Below are positions 6,137-15,124 of a stretch of 20,760 nucleotides of DNA, in pieces. Numbering within the stretch: the first letter of the stretch is position 1; each line of letters starts with the position of its first letter. Position numbers and translations under genes: made by a program. Origin of the DNA: CAZPWQ01 sp964590495 (GTDB lineage Bacteria > Bacteroidota > Rhodothermia > Balneolales > Balneolaceae); the NCBI GenBank assembly GCA_964590495.1, contig CAZPWQ010000056.1, forward strand, positions 1-20,760. The letters run 5' to 3'. The notes beneath the pieces are model-generated. The model did not search any database. It saw nothing but the letters and a program-made list of their open reading frames with translations, and was not told the DNA's origin.

Positions 6137-8485
6137 ATGCCCCTGTCCCTTACCGCCAGAACATCTGCAGTTTTCATAATCCTGTTTTTTTTCTCAGGAA
6201 TCACAGCCATCCAGGCACAAACAGTAACAGATGATGACTACAGACGGGCTGAACAATTCCTGTATTCAAATGAGGATACGTTGGTTTACAGGGCGAATGT
6301 AAATCCTCAATGGGCGGAGGAAGAACCTCTTTTCTGGTACAGGGTTAATACGAGAAAGGGCAAAGAGTTTTTCCTGGTAAATGCCGAAAGTCAGACAAAA
6401 GAACCCTTGTTTGATCACCGGAAATTAGCCGAAAACATTTCCGCAGCCCTGGATACTACGGTGAAATCGTATGACCTGCCTTTCAATTATGTCGAATGGG
6501 ATCATGCTGAAAACATTTTCACTTTCGAGGAAGATGACAAGGAATGGAAAGTAGATCTTGGCACCCTGGAAATAAGTGAGGTAGAGAAAGAGGATGATGC
6601 CGACTGGCGGGCTCAAAGTCAGCTTTCGGAATCTCCCGACGGTAAATGGACGGTCACCCGTGAGGATTACAACCTCTTGCTCAAAAATAATGACACCGGG
6701 GAAGAGCATCAGTTAACAGACGACGGTAATGAAAAAGAGATTTATGGAGCGTCTTTGCCATGGGCCTGGAAAAAGCAGGAGGGACCGGCCGAAAAAGAAC
6801 GGGAATCGTTACGGTTGAACGTTTCCTGGTCGGAGGACTCCAAAAAACTGTTCGCTCATAAGCTTGACATCCGTAAGGCCAGGCTGATGTACCTGTTGCA
6901 GCATGTGCCCGATGATGATTTCCGTGCCCGCTCTATTTCCTACTACCGGGCACTTCCCGGTGAAGACAGTGTCGCTAAACAGGAGCCGTATGTATTTGAT
7001 ATTGAGAACAAGAGTAATACACGGATAAAAGCCGGACCATATGATGATCTTATCGCCGGTAACTGGAACTGGTACGATGAGGGCAGCGATAGGCTTCATT
7101 TGATTATCTGGGAACGGGGTTTCGGGTCAGCAACTTTACTAAGGGCAGATGCACAGACAGGAAATGTGGATACTGTTTTTACCGAAATCAGTGATACCTA
7201 TGTTGACCGCGGAAAGTCGGAATCGATATACCTACCGGAAACCGACGAATTTTTATGGCTTTCGGAAAGAGACGGGTGGAATCATATCTATCTTTACGAT
7301 CTCAACAGTGGAGATGTAAAACACCAGGTTACGAAAGGCGAATTCGTGGTATATGATATTGAACATGTCGACGAAGAGGAACGTAAAATTTTCTTTACTG
7401 CCGGCGGACGTGAAGCAGATTGCGATCCTTACCTTGAGCATCTCTACGCAGTCAATTTTGATGGTTCCGGTCTTAAACTTCTGACACCCGAAAATGCCGA
7501 CCATAATATCTCTTTTTCCCGCGATTACGAATATTTTGTTGATAACTACTCCAGGGTAGATATGAAATCTGTTTCTGTATTGCGGAAAAGCTCCGACGGC
7601 TCGGTTGTTATGGAACTGGAAAATGCTGATATCGAGGACCTGTTGGCTACCGGGTGGCAACATCCCGAACCGTTCAAGGTGAAAGCCAGGGATGGCGAAA
7701 CAGATATTTACGGGGTTATATATCGCCCGACGAACTTTGATCCGGAGAAAAAATATCCCGTCATCGACGGAACTTATTCCGGTCCGCAGGCAGTGCGAAC
7801 CCCCAAATCTTTTAACCGTGTATACAGGGGCAGTGATCAGCCGCTGGCAGAACTCGGATTTATTGTAATCACAGTAGACGGACTCGGTACGGCAGGCCGC
7901 TCCAAAGCTTTCCAGGATTATTCATGGAAAAACCTGGGAGATATCGGGTCGCCCGATCATATAAAGGCGATTACTGAGCTGGCCGAAAAGTACTCATATA
8001 TGGATACGAACAGAGTAGGCATATACGGCCATTCTGCCGGCGGATATGATGCCGGACGTGCTATAATGAAACATCCCGATTTTTATAAAGTGGCCGTTTC
8101 TTCTGCGGGAAATCATGATCATCGCATCGCCAAAGCCTGGTGGCCTGAACATTATATGGATTACCCGGAAGGACCGCATTATGAAGAACAGTCTAATGTA
8201 AATATGGCAGAGAACCTTGAAGGTCATCTTTTAATAGCTCACGGCGATTTGGACGATAACGTAAATCCCGCTGGAACAATGCGACTGGTCGACGCTCTGA
8301 TAAAAGCCGGTAAGGATTTCGACATGCTTATCATGCCTAATGAAACTCACGGCATGTCGGGGACCGACTACTTTACTGTCAAGAGATGGAATTATTTTGT
8401 TGAACATTTACTGGGTGCCAAACCGATACGGCATTATAAAATAGGAGAAGAGAAACAGGAAGGGACTTCTATTACAGCGAATTAG
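6137..8485 (+). CDS. Exported S9 family serine peptidase with DPP-IV-type propeller
   Basis: A 782-residue secreted or periplasmic peptidase. Residues 1-27 are a signal peptide (hydrophobic core FIILFFFSGI, ending near AIQAQ). A DPP-IV N-terminal-like beta-propeller follows to about residue 540, including SERDGWNHIYLYD. The alpha/beta hydrolase domain begins near the YPVIDGTYSGPQ segment. The triad is visible in the expected order: S633 in YGHSAGGYDAG, D706 in HGDLDDNV, H738 in NETHGM. S9 enzymes cleave after proline or alanine in short peptides, so this one could release Pro- or Hyp-containing pieces for the catabolic genes upstream. I see no W-x-YEEE segment in the propeller, where classical dipeptidyl peptidase IV holds the substrate N-terminus (the equivalent region reads WAWKKQEGPAEKE). 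Dipeptidyl specificity should therefore not be assumed. It starts 180 bp after the FAD gene. Confidence 0.85.
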   Translation: MPLSLTARTSAVFIILFFFSGITAIQAQTVTDDDYRRAEQFLYSNEDTLVYRANVNPQWAEEEPLFWYRVNTRKGKEFFLVNAESQTKEPLFDHRKLAENISAALDTTVKSYDLPFNYVEWDHAENIFTFEEDDKEWKVDLGTLEISEVEKEDDADWRAQSQLSESPDGKWTVTREDYNLLLKNNDTGEEHQLTDDGNEKEIYGASLPWAWKKQEGPAEKERESLRLNVSWSEDSKKLFAHKLDIRKARLMYLLQHVPDDDFRARSISYYRALPGEDSVAKQEPYVFDIENKSNTRIKAGPYDDLIAGNWNWYDEGSDRLHLIIWERGFGSATLLRADAQTGNVDTVFTEISDTYVDRGKSESIYLPETDEFLWLSERDGWNHIYLYDLNSGDVKHQVTKGEFVVYDIEHVDEEERKIFFTAGGREADCDPYLEHLYAVNFDGSGLKLLTPENADHNISFSRDYEYFVDNYSRVDMKSVSVLRKSSDGSVVMELENADIEDLLATGWQHPEPFKVKARDGETDIYGVIYRPTNFDPEKKYPVIDGTYSGPQAVRTPKSFNRVYRGSDQPLAELGFIVITVDGLGTAGRSKAFQDYSWKNLGDIGSPDHIKAITELAEKYSYMDTNRVGIYGHSAGGYDAGRAIMKHPDFYKVAVSSAGNHDHRIAKAWWPEHYMDYPEGPHYEEQSNVNMAENLEGHLLIAHGDLDDNVNPAGTMRLVDALIKAGKDFDMLIMPNETHGMSGTDYFTVKRWNYFVEHLLGAKPIRHYKIGEEKQEGTSITAN

Positions 8486-8492
8486 GGTCGAC

Positions 8493-8535
8493 AATCCCCC
8501 TTTGCTACTGCGTCTGCCCCCGGCGGAAGGGGATT
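8493..8535. terminator. GC-rich hairpin after the peptidase gene
   Basis: AATCCCC (8493-8499) pairs with GGGGATT (8529-8535) and the pairing continues inward through CTT/AAG with a bulge. The arms enclose a long GC-rich loop, and TTTT (8534-8537) overlaps the 3' arm. It begins 8 bp after the peptidase stop, consistent with a terminator. It may equally be part of the repeat material that fills this spacer. Confidence 0.4.
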
Positions 8536-8646
8536 TTACCAGCTCAATAAAATAGCCATTTCCGTGCCGGCGTAACTGAAATCGTCTGTGTCATTCCTTG
8601 TGGAAGTTATATAATTCGTTTGACAGTTTGGTTGGTTCTGAAAGTC

Positions 8647-8685
8647 CCCTCTCGAGAGGGATGACCGCCGTGACTTTTGGCGGTC
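8647..8685. repeat. Paired palindromes, second interspersed-repeat type
   Basis: The 441-bp gap 8486-8926 contains no convincing gene. It holds the perfect 14-bp palindrome CCCTCTCGAGAGGG (8647-8660), directly followed by a hairpin with stem GACCGCC (8663-8669) and GGCGGTC (8679-8685), then GGGGTGTGT. Adjacent GC-rich hairpins next to a GGGGTGTG tail have the look of REP-like or miniature repeats of this phylum, different in sequence from the element at 3227-3519. The remainder of the gap (about 8760-8926) is AT-rich and probably carries the promoter of the next gene, but I cannot place it. Confidence 0.5.
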
Positions 8686-8926
8686 GGGGTGTGTAGGTGT
8701 GACTTCCGGTCGGGATGACGATTGTGGTGGTTTTTCTTGATCCTGCCCTTTTTGCAAGGGAATGAATTGCCGTTTCGCCCAGCCCTAGTGATTTTTTATA
8801 ATACTTGCATAAGTTCCCTGTTATGCTTAAAAATAAGAAGTGTTAAAGTTACACCTTGTGAATCAGGAAATTCTGAATTAGTATTGCTTACCAAAATATA
8901 TTTTATCTGTTAACGTATAATTTTTT

Positions 8927-11900
8927 TTGGATAAACGTCTTTTCATATTGCTGCTTTTTCTCCTGGTAGGGTGCCATTCCGGAGAACCGGAATGGCACCA
9001 GGAGGATGGCTACCGCTGGGCAGATGTCGAATTGAGCTATTTCGGAAGTACAGGATTTGAAAAACTGGAGTCATCTCAAACGAACATTGCATTTGAAGTT
9101 TTTTTGACCCCGGAGGAGATAAGTGAAAATCAGATGTTATTACACGGATCCGGTGTGGCGGCCGCAGATGTGGATGGGGATGGCCTGGTGGATCTCTATT
9201 TCGGTCAGATGAACGGCCCGAATAAACTATACCGAAACACAGGTAATTTTCAGTTTGAAGATATTACCCCGAAGGCTTTCGGGGCCGGTGTGGCACACGA
9301 TGGATTTTACAGTACGGGGGTTCTATTTGCTGATATAGACGGGGACGGAGACCAGGATTTGCTGGTTAATACGATGGAAGGTGCAATTGGTGTTTATCTT
9401 AATGATGGCTCCGGAAAATTTGCCATGATAAAAGAGAGCGGGCTCGGAGAAGGAGATGGCGGTTCAACATTGACTATGGCCGACATTGACAACGATGGCG
9501 ACCTGGATCTTTTCATAGCCAATAACAAGAGGAAAAGAGTCAACGACATTTTTACAGGTGAAGAATTGAAAATGAGTAACATCGTTGAACGTCCCACCGG
9601 CAATAAGTCACAATACAAATTCAAAGAGCCGTTCGATCAGTACTACAATATTCTGTACAGGGAAAATCTGTCTGACAAGCTGGAAGAGCTCGGAACAAAA
9701 AACAAGCTGTTTCTGAATGAGGGAAACGGACAGTTCAGAGATGTTACAAACGAGGAGGGCCGCTTTGTTAAGAGTAACGGAGAACCTTTTTTGCATAAAG
9801 CGGAATGGAGTCTGACGGCGCGTTTTCAGGATATTGACGGCGATGATCTGCCAGACTTGTACGTATGTAATGACTATTTTGGCCCCGACAGGATATGGAT
9901 CAACCGTGGAGACGGCAGTTTCCGGGAGATAGATGAGACGGCGATTCGCAACTTCAGTTATTCTTCTATGGGAGTTGATATTTCGGATATCAACAGGGAC
10001 GGATATCCCGATATTTTTGTGACTGAAATGCTGAGTCAAAAACACAGCCGCCGGGCCCGTCAACAGAAGTCGGAAGAATTGAGGCACGGGAAAATACATA
10101 ATTCGGATTACCGGCCACAGTATATGCGTAATTCTCTGTATCTGAACCGAGGAGATCATACGTATGCGGAGATCGCCTACTACAGTGGATTGGAAGCCTC
10201 GGAATGGTCCTGGGCTACGCGGTTCCTGGATGTGGATCTGGACGGTTATGAAGATATTATTATCAATACAGGCTTCGCATACGATTCAATAGACCTGGAT
10301 TATTTTTATGACTCCAACAGGGACAAGAGTTCTATCGATCTGGAGAAAACTCCTGATTTGAATCTGCGAAATAAAATTTTCAGGAATAACCGGGATCTTA
10401 CTTTCACCGAAAAAAGTGAGGATTGGGGCTTTTCTCAGCAGGATGTATCGTATGGAATGGCAACAGCCGATCTGGACAATGACGGGGATCTGGACCTGGT
10501 TACCAGCCGGTTTAAGTTTGATGCCGCTATTTATGAAAATCGTTCCAACGCTCCGCGTATCGGCGTGCGATTAAAAGAGAAAACCCGGAATTCCCGGATT
10601 ACCGGTGCTGAAATTACACTTGAGGGCGGACCAGTAAAGCAAAGTAAAGAGGTGGTATCAGGCGGCGATTATCTTTCCGGTTCGGCTCACCACTTTACTT
10701 TTGCCGCATCAGAAAATGATAACCATAGAATTATCGTGGGCTGGCCGGGTGACAGGCAAAGCATTATTGACAGTGTCAGAGCCAACCGCATCTATGAGAT
10801 CGAAGAACCAGAGACAATCGGGGAAAGACCTGTTGAACAGTCAACTGAAGATGATTTCGTGGAAACAATATTTGAGGATGTTTCGGAACAGATCAATCAC
10901 CGCCATTACGAGGAGCCGCATGATGATTTTCAGATCCAGCCATTACTGCCGGTGAAATTGAGCAGGCTTGGGCCCGGGGTGTCCTGGTTCGACTACGACC
11001 GGGACGGCGACGATGATCTTTTTATCGGTACCGGGCGGGGCGGCAGCCTTGCCGGTTATGAAAATATTGGAAATGGAGAGTTCTCTGCTCTTGACCTGGG
11101 CCGGCTTACATCACAATCCCCGTCCGATCAAACTACAATTCTGGGCTGGCCGGACGAAAATGGCACAAAAATTATAGTCGGTAATGCCAACTATGAAACG
11201 AGGAATCTGAAAACACCTGCGGTACTTCATTATTCGTTTGCTGATGCTATAGTTGCAGAAGGAGACAGTATCCCGGGTACCTATTCTACAACAGGTGCTC
11301 TGGCAGCGGCGGATTATAACGGTGACGGCAATTTGGATCTGTTTGTCGGAGGGAGATTTATTCCCGCCCGGTATCCAGCAGATGCTGCTTCGCAACTGCT
11401 GGTAAATAAGGACGGTCGTTGGTTGGCAGATGAAGTTAACACGGAATTACTGAAAGATTTGGGATTAGTTACCGGGGTTCTTTTTACGGATTTCGACAAC
11501 GATGGAGATCCCGACCTGCTTGTCAGTCGCGAATGGGATTCGCTGGTACTGCTGGAAAACAACAAGGGCACGTTTGAGGATGTCACTTCACAATACGGTC
11601 TTGACAGGTATAAAGGTTGGTGGAATGGAGTTACTGCCGGTGACTTTAACAACGATGGACGCCTTGACTTCATAGCCACCAATTGGGGTTTGAATTCATC
11701 CTACCAGCTAGATTCTGCTTTTCCGCTGAAGATGTATTACCAGGATTTTAACCGGGACGGACGTACAGATATTCTGGAAACCTATTACGATCCAGTCAGC
11801 GGAGACTATGTCCCCCGCCGGCAAAAGGATGCCTTTGAGCCGCTTTCATCTGTACTATTGAAGGGGGTAGCCAGTCATAAGGAGTATGCAAATGCATCCC

Positions 11901-12601
11901 TGGACGACCTATTGCAAACCGGCCTGAACAGAATACCATCCAGGGAAATCAATACTCTCGCTCATACACTGTTTATAAATCAGGGAGATCATTTTGAGGC
12001 CCGCGCTTTACCTGTTGAAGCCCAATTTTCGGCCGCTTTCAGTGCCAATATCATTGATTTTAATAATGACGGGAATGAGGATCTCTTTTTGAGCCAAAAT
12101 TTCTTTGGCACTCCGCCATCGGTTCCCCGCCTGGATGCCGGCCGCGGATTGTTGCTTGAAGGTGACGGAACAGGAGAACTCAGTGCTATTCCCGGCCATA
12201 TCAGCGGAATAAAAATATACGGCGAACAGAGAGGAGCAGCCGTAAGTGATTTTAATGGAGATGGAAAAGCAGACCTGGCGGTAAGTCAGAATGATACAAC
12301 TACGAAACTGTATGTGAATCAAACAAGAAAAAGAGGTATTTCCATACAGTTGATTGGGGCGCCGGGAAATGCTTCCGGTATCGGCTCCAGTCTATGGCTG
12401 GAATACGATGATGGGACTATAGGTCCCGCACGGGAAGTTCAGGCGGGATCCGGATATTGGTCGCAAAACAGTACTGTCCAGGTTTTAGGAATGAAAGAGG
12501 GGAAGGACCCGGTCTCAATTCAAATTCAGTGGTACAATGGTACAAAACAATCTGTGGATATACAGCCCGGGAAATGGAAATACAAAATTGCACCCGGCTA
12601 A
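8927..12601 (+). CDS. Giant FG-GAP/VCBS repeat lipoprotein with ASPIC/UnbV domain
   Basis: A 1,224-residue predicted outer-membrane lipoprotein. The start is TTG: an in-frame stop lies at 8918-8920, and TTG is the only plausible initiator before the signal sequence MDKRLFILLLFLLVGC, which has its lipobox cysteine at C16. At least fourteen calcium-binding FG-GAP loops of the form Dx(D/N)xDGxxD occur, near residues 81, 136, 187, 302, 354, 435, 515, 689, 796, 855, 905, 940, 1044 and 1108, which should build two beta-propellers. Between them (about 545-625) is an ASPIC/UnbV-like domain, and the last 90 residues look like a degenerate second copy. Such CRTAC1-like proteins often lie beside SusC/SusD genes in Bacteroidota; a surface-binding or adhesive role is inferred and no enzymatic motif is seen. 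The next gene starts 139 bp downstream. Confidence 0.85.
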   Translation: MDKRLFILLLFLLVGCHSGEPEWHQEDGYRWADVELSYFGSTGFEKLESSQTNIAFEVFLTPEEISENQMLLHGSGVAAADVDGDGLVDLYFGQMNGPNKLYRNTGNFQFEDITPKAFGAGVAHDGFYSTGVLFADIDGDGDQDLLVNTMEGAIGVYLNDGSGKFAMIKESGLGEGDGGSTLTMADIDNDGDLDLFIANNKRKRVNDIFTGEELKMSNIVERPTGNKSQYKFKEPFDQYYNILYRENLSDKLEELGTKNKLFLNEGNGQFRDVTNEEGRFVKSNGEPFLHKAEWSLTARFQDIDGDDLPDLYVCNDYFGPDRIWINRGDGSFREIDETAIRNFSYSSMGVDISDINRDGYPDIFVTEMLSQKHSRRARQQKSEELRHGKIHNSDYRPQYMRNSLYLNRGDHTYAEIAYYSGLEASEWSWATRFLDVDLDGYEDIIINTGFAYDSIDLDYFYDSNRDKSSIDLEKTPDLNLRNKIFRNNRDLTFTEKSEDWGFSQQDVSYGMATADLDNDGDLDLVTSRFKFDAAIYENRSNAPRIGVRLKEKTRNSRITGAEITLEGGPVKQSKEVVSGGDYLSGSAHHFTFAASENDNHRIIVGWPGDRQSIIDSVRANRIYEIEEPETIGERPVEQSTEDDFVETIFEDVSEQINHRHYEEPHDDFQIQPLLPVKLSRLGPGVSWFDYDRDGDDDLFIGTGRGGSLAGYENIGNGEFSALDLGRLTSQSPSDQTTILGWPDENGTKIIVGNANYETRNLKTPAVLHYSFADAIVAEGDSIPGTYSTTGALAAADYNGDGNLDLFVGGRFIPARYPADAASQLLVNKDGRWLADEVNTELLKDLGLVTGVLFTDFDNDGDPDLLVSREWDSLVLLENNKGTFEDVTSQYGLDRYKGWWNGVTAGDFNNDGRLDFIATNWGLNSSYQLDSAFPLKMYYQDFNRDGRTDILETYYDPVSGDYVPRRQKDAFEPLSSVLLKGVASHKEYANASLDDLLQTGLNRIPSREINTLAHTLFINQGDHFEARALPVEAQFSAAFSANIIDFNNDGNEDLFLSQNFFGTPPSVPRLDAGRGLLLEGDGTGELSAIPGHISGIKIYGEQRGAAVSDFNGDGKADLAVSQNDTTTKLYVNQTRKRGISIQLIGAPGNASGIGSSLWLEYDDGTIGPAREVQAGSGYWSQNSTVQVLGMKEGKDPVSIQIQWYNGTKQSVDIQPGKWKYKIAPG

Positions 12602-12605
12602 GATT

Positions 12606-12669
12606 CCCGTCGGGTCGCTGGTTCTGCGATCCGGCCTGTCCACCGAAGTTTTACAGAAAAGAGGACGGG
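12606..12669. repeat. Small hairpins between the FG-GAP and GH51 genes
   Basis: CCCG-T-CGGG (12606-12614) is followed by CCTGTCC (12635-12641), which pairs with GGACGGG (12663-12669) allowing one G-T pair. The 139-bp spacer is otherwise unremarkable and ends in an A-rich leader before the GH51 ATG. It could be a weak terminator or a decayed interspersed repeat. Confidence 0.3.
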
Positions 12670-12740
12670 TTTGATACGGCAGTTAATCGGTCAACTACTT
12701 TGCAGATAAAGTTATTCACCCTAACAAAAAAGGATAAATT

Positions 12741-14873
12741 ATGAATAATCCATTCAAGCATACAGCTACTCTGTTAATACTGGTGATTACTGTTTTTGTA
12801 GTCAACCGACAAACGGTCTTTGCACAGGAAGGACCGCCTCCACCTCCGCGAACCGATGCTGTTCCCTCAACCACTGTGAAAGCTGAGATCGACCTTACTC
12901 AAACCGGTCCCAGAATCGACAGGCTTCTGTACGGACATTTTATTGAAAATCTCTCCAACTGGTTCGAAGGAGGATTGTGGGCCGAAATGCTGGGCGACCG
13001 CAAATTTTTCTATCCGGTCAATAACAGCGAAGAACTGGATCCGCCCAACAGCCGCGACTGGATTTTGGGTCGCTGGCGACCGCTGGGATCTGAAAGTGCC
13101 ATTACCATGGATAAAAATGATTCTTATGTCGGAAAACACTCGCCCCGTATAAATGTTGAAGCGAATAACCGGCGCGGCATTCAGCAGGATGGTCTGCCAC
13201 TGGAAGCGGGAAAACAATATGAAGGCCGGGTTGTACTGGCAGCCACGACTTCGGCTGTGGGTGATCCCGGTCCGGAGGTACAGGTCAGCCTGGTATGGGG
13301 TGACGGCTCCAATGACCGTGAGACAATAACCATTGATAGCCTGACTTCCGATTACCGGAAATTTCCCTTTACCCTTACTTCCGGCGGCGAAACTGAAGAA
13401 GGACAAATTGAAATCACCGGTACCGGCAGCGGATCTTTCCTCGTGGGTGCCGTATCGCTAATGCCCGCTGATAATATTGAAGGTTTCCGGCCGGATATCC
13501 TGGAGCTGCATCGTGAGATGGGTGTCACAATGTTGCGGCTGGGCGGCAACTGGTCGGCCGGTTATGAATGGCGCGAAGGTATCGGCGACCGCGATAAGCG
13601 TCCCCCGCACTACGACTACGCATGGGATGCCGTAGAGCAGAATGATGTAGGTACTTTTGAATTCCTGAAATTGTGTGAACTGATCGGCGCCGAACCTAAC
13701 ATCGGAGTCAATGCCGGACTGGGTGATGCATGGTCGGCGAAACAGTGGGTCGAATATGTGAACGGATCCAAAGATACGCCAATGGGCAAATTGAGGGCCA
13801 AACATGGACATCCCGAACCATTTGATGTGGAATGGTGGGGCATCGGAAACGAAATGTATGGCGAATGGCAGCTGGGCCATATGTCTTTGGAGCATTATAC
13901 CATCAAACATAATCAATTTGCCGAACGCATGCGGGAAGTTGATCCCGATATCATCCTCGTTGCATCCGGTGCTACCCCTTATGAAATGAATACAATTCTC
14001 CGTCATTTCGACGAGGTGCCTAACAGGCCGATTGAATTTGGGTCGAAGTATGACTGGACCGGCGGACTACTTGAGCGTTCAGCGGAGAATTTTGATTATA
14101 TAGCCGAACATATTTATTCTCTTCCCCGCAGTTATTTCAATGTGGAAAAGCAGGAGTTTGTCGAAACAGACGATCCCCTCATCGACGTCGTACGCCGTCC
14201 GGCAAATCGAATCAAGGGAGCCGTGGAAGCTTGGCGAACTTATGAGGAAAAGATGCCCTGGTTGAAATACAGTGACAAAAAAATAGTCTGGGACGAATGG
14301 ATTTCAGGCGGAGGCGGTCTTCACGGCGCGCTGGGTACAGCTACGGTATTGAATGAAATATTCCGGTATACCGAGCTGTTTAAAATGTCTGCTTATACCT
14401 GCGCGCCCTGCATTATTGACTATGATGGTAAAGATGCCGCATTGGAAGCGATAGGTTTGGTCTTCAAACTATACTCATCCCGGTTCGGTGAAGTGCCGGT
14501 ACAGATAAATGGCAATTCACCACAGAAAGAAGTAAAAGGTACCCTCTTGGTGGACAAACCCAAAGAGACATCCGGCAGTCCAACATATCCGCTCGATGTT
14601 ATGGCAGCCATCAGCAGGGACGAAAGCACACTTACTATCTCCGTGGTGAATGCTACGGGAGCTGAACAAGAGCTTGATTTGTCAATAGTTGGCGGCAGTC
14701 TGTCCGGACAGGCACAGCAATGGACAATTACCGGTCCCGATCTGGAAGCCAGAAATGTGGCGGGAGAAGAACCCCTGATTACACTCGAAGAACAAACTGT
14801 GGCGGATATGAATTCTCCTGTCATAATTGAACCCATTACTGTCAACCTTTACAAAATTCAATTACAGCAGTAG
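12741..14873 (+). CDS. Secreted GH51 alpha-L-arabinofuranosidase with inserted CBM-like domain
   Basis: A 710-residue exported glycoside hydrolase. The signal peptide ends near FAQ (about residue 29), followed by a short run of five prolines. The catalytic TIM barrel starts with YGHFIENLSNWFEGGLWAE near residue 64. It is interrupted at about 110-245 by a beta-rich domain resembling CBM4/9, with SYVGKHSPRINV and KQYEGRVVLA segments, and resumes at FRPDILELHREMG. The acid/base is E371 in WWGIGNEMYGEW and the nucleophile E519 in VWDEWISGGGG. The C-terminal beta domain runs from about 560 to the end. GH51 enzymes remove alpha-L-arabinofuranosyl residues from arabinan, arabinoxylan or arabinogalactan. 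The SusC/SusD pair and a GH43 gene downstream support an arabinose-glycan locus. It is followed by 504 bp of non-coding DNA, so SusC/D probably have their own promoter. Confidence 0.9.
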   Translation: MNNPFKHTATLLILVITVFVVNRQTVFAQEGPPPPPRTDAVPSTTVKAEIDLTQTGPRIDRLLYGHFIENLSNWFEGGLWAEMLGDRKFFYPVNNSEELDPPNSRDWILGRWRPLGSESAITMDKNDSYVGKHSPRINVEANNRRGIQQDGLPLEAGKQYEGRVVLAATTSAVGDPGPEVQVSLVWGDGSNDRETITIDSLTSDYRKFPFTLTSGGETEEGQIEITGTGSGSFLVGAVSLMPADNIEGFRPDILELHREMGVTMLRLGGNWSAGYEWREGIGDRDKRPPHYDYAWDAVEQNDVGTFEFLKLCELIGAEPNIGVNAGLGDAWSAKQWVEYVNGSKDTPMGKLRAKHGHPEPFDVEWWGIGNEMYGEWQLGHMSLEHYTIKHNQFAERMREVDPDIILVASGATPYEMNTILRHFDEVPNRPIEFGSKYDWTGGLLERSAENFDYIAEHIYSLPRSYFNVEKQEFVETDDPLIDVVRRPANRIKGAVEAWRTYEEKMPWLKYSDKKIVWDEWISGGGGLHGALGTATVLNEIFRYTELFKMSAYTCAPCIIDYDGKDAALEAIGLVFKLYSSRFGEVPVQINGNSPQKEVKGTLLVDKPKETSGSPTYPLDVMAAISRDESTLTISVVNATGAEQELDLSIVGGSLSGQAQQWTITGPDLEARNVAGEEPLITLEEQTVADMNSPVIIEPITVNLYKIQLQQ

Positions 14874-15124
14874 GTTAGAGATGGCACCAAAAGTTAGTGA
14901 TTTTGCGGTTCAGAACAGATCGTGGTAGCAGACCCTGAAAAGGGAGGGGTATGAGAAAATAAATAAGCTACAAGGGAATAGATTCTGGCACAAAACCTAT
15001 TGCTTTAATATGAATTAATTCCCTGTTTATAAATTTTTCCCATTTGTGTAATGAGAAAAACAATAAATGACGGAAGCATTATTCTACAAGTATATAAAAT
15101 TTAAAACCGCCTTTTTACATCTCT

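Noticed and set aside
8536..8913. Small open frames on both strands in the 8486-8926 spacer
   Set aside because: They run through the palindromic repeats, have low-complexity translations and lack leaders; the spacer is better explained as repeat DNA plus a promoter.
9608..10159. Antisense open frame of 183 codons within the FG-GAP gene
   Set aside because: It lies wholly opposite a gene with clear repeated calcium-loop motifs and shows no domain or signal of its own; it is a shadow of the coding strand.
12457..12744. Overlapping 95-codon frame between the FG-GAP and GH51 genes
   Set aside because: More than half lies in another frame of the FG-GAP gene and the rest crosses the hairpin-containing spacer; no protein features are seen.
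13458..14006. Antisense open frame of 182 codons within the GH51 gene (and a similar one at 12867-13406)
   Set aside because: Both fall opposite recognisable GH51 motifs and have no recognisable protein features.
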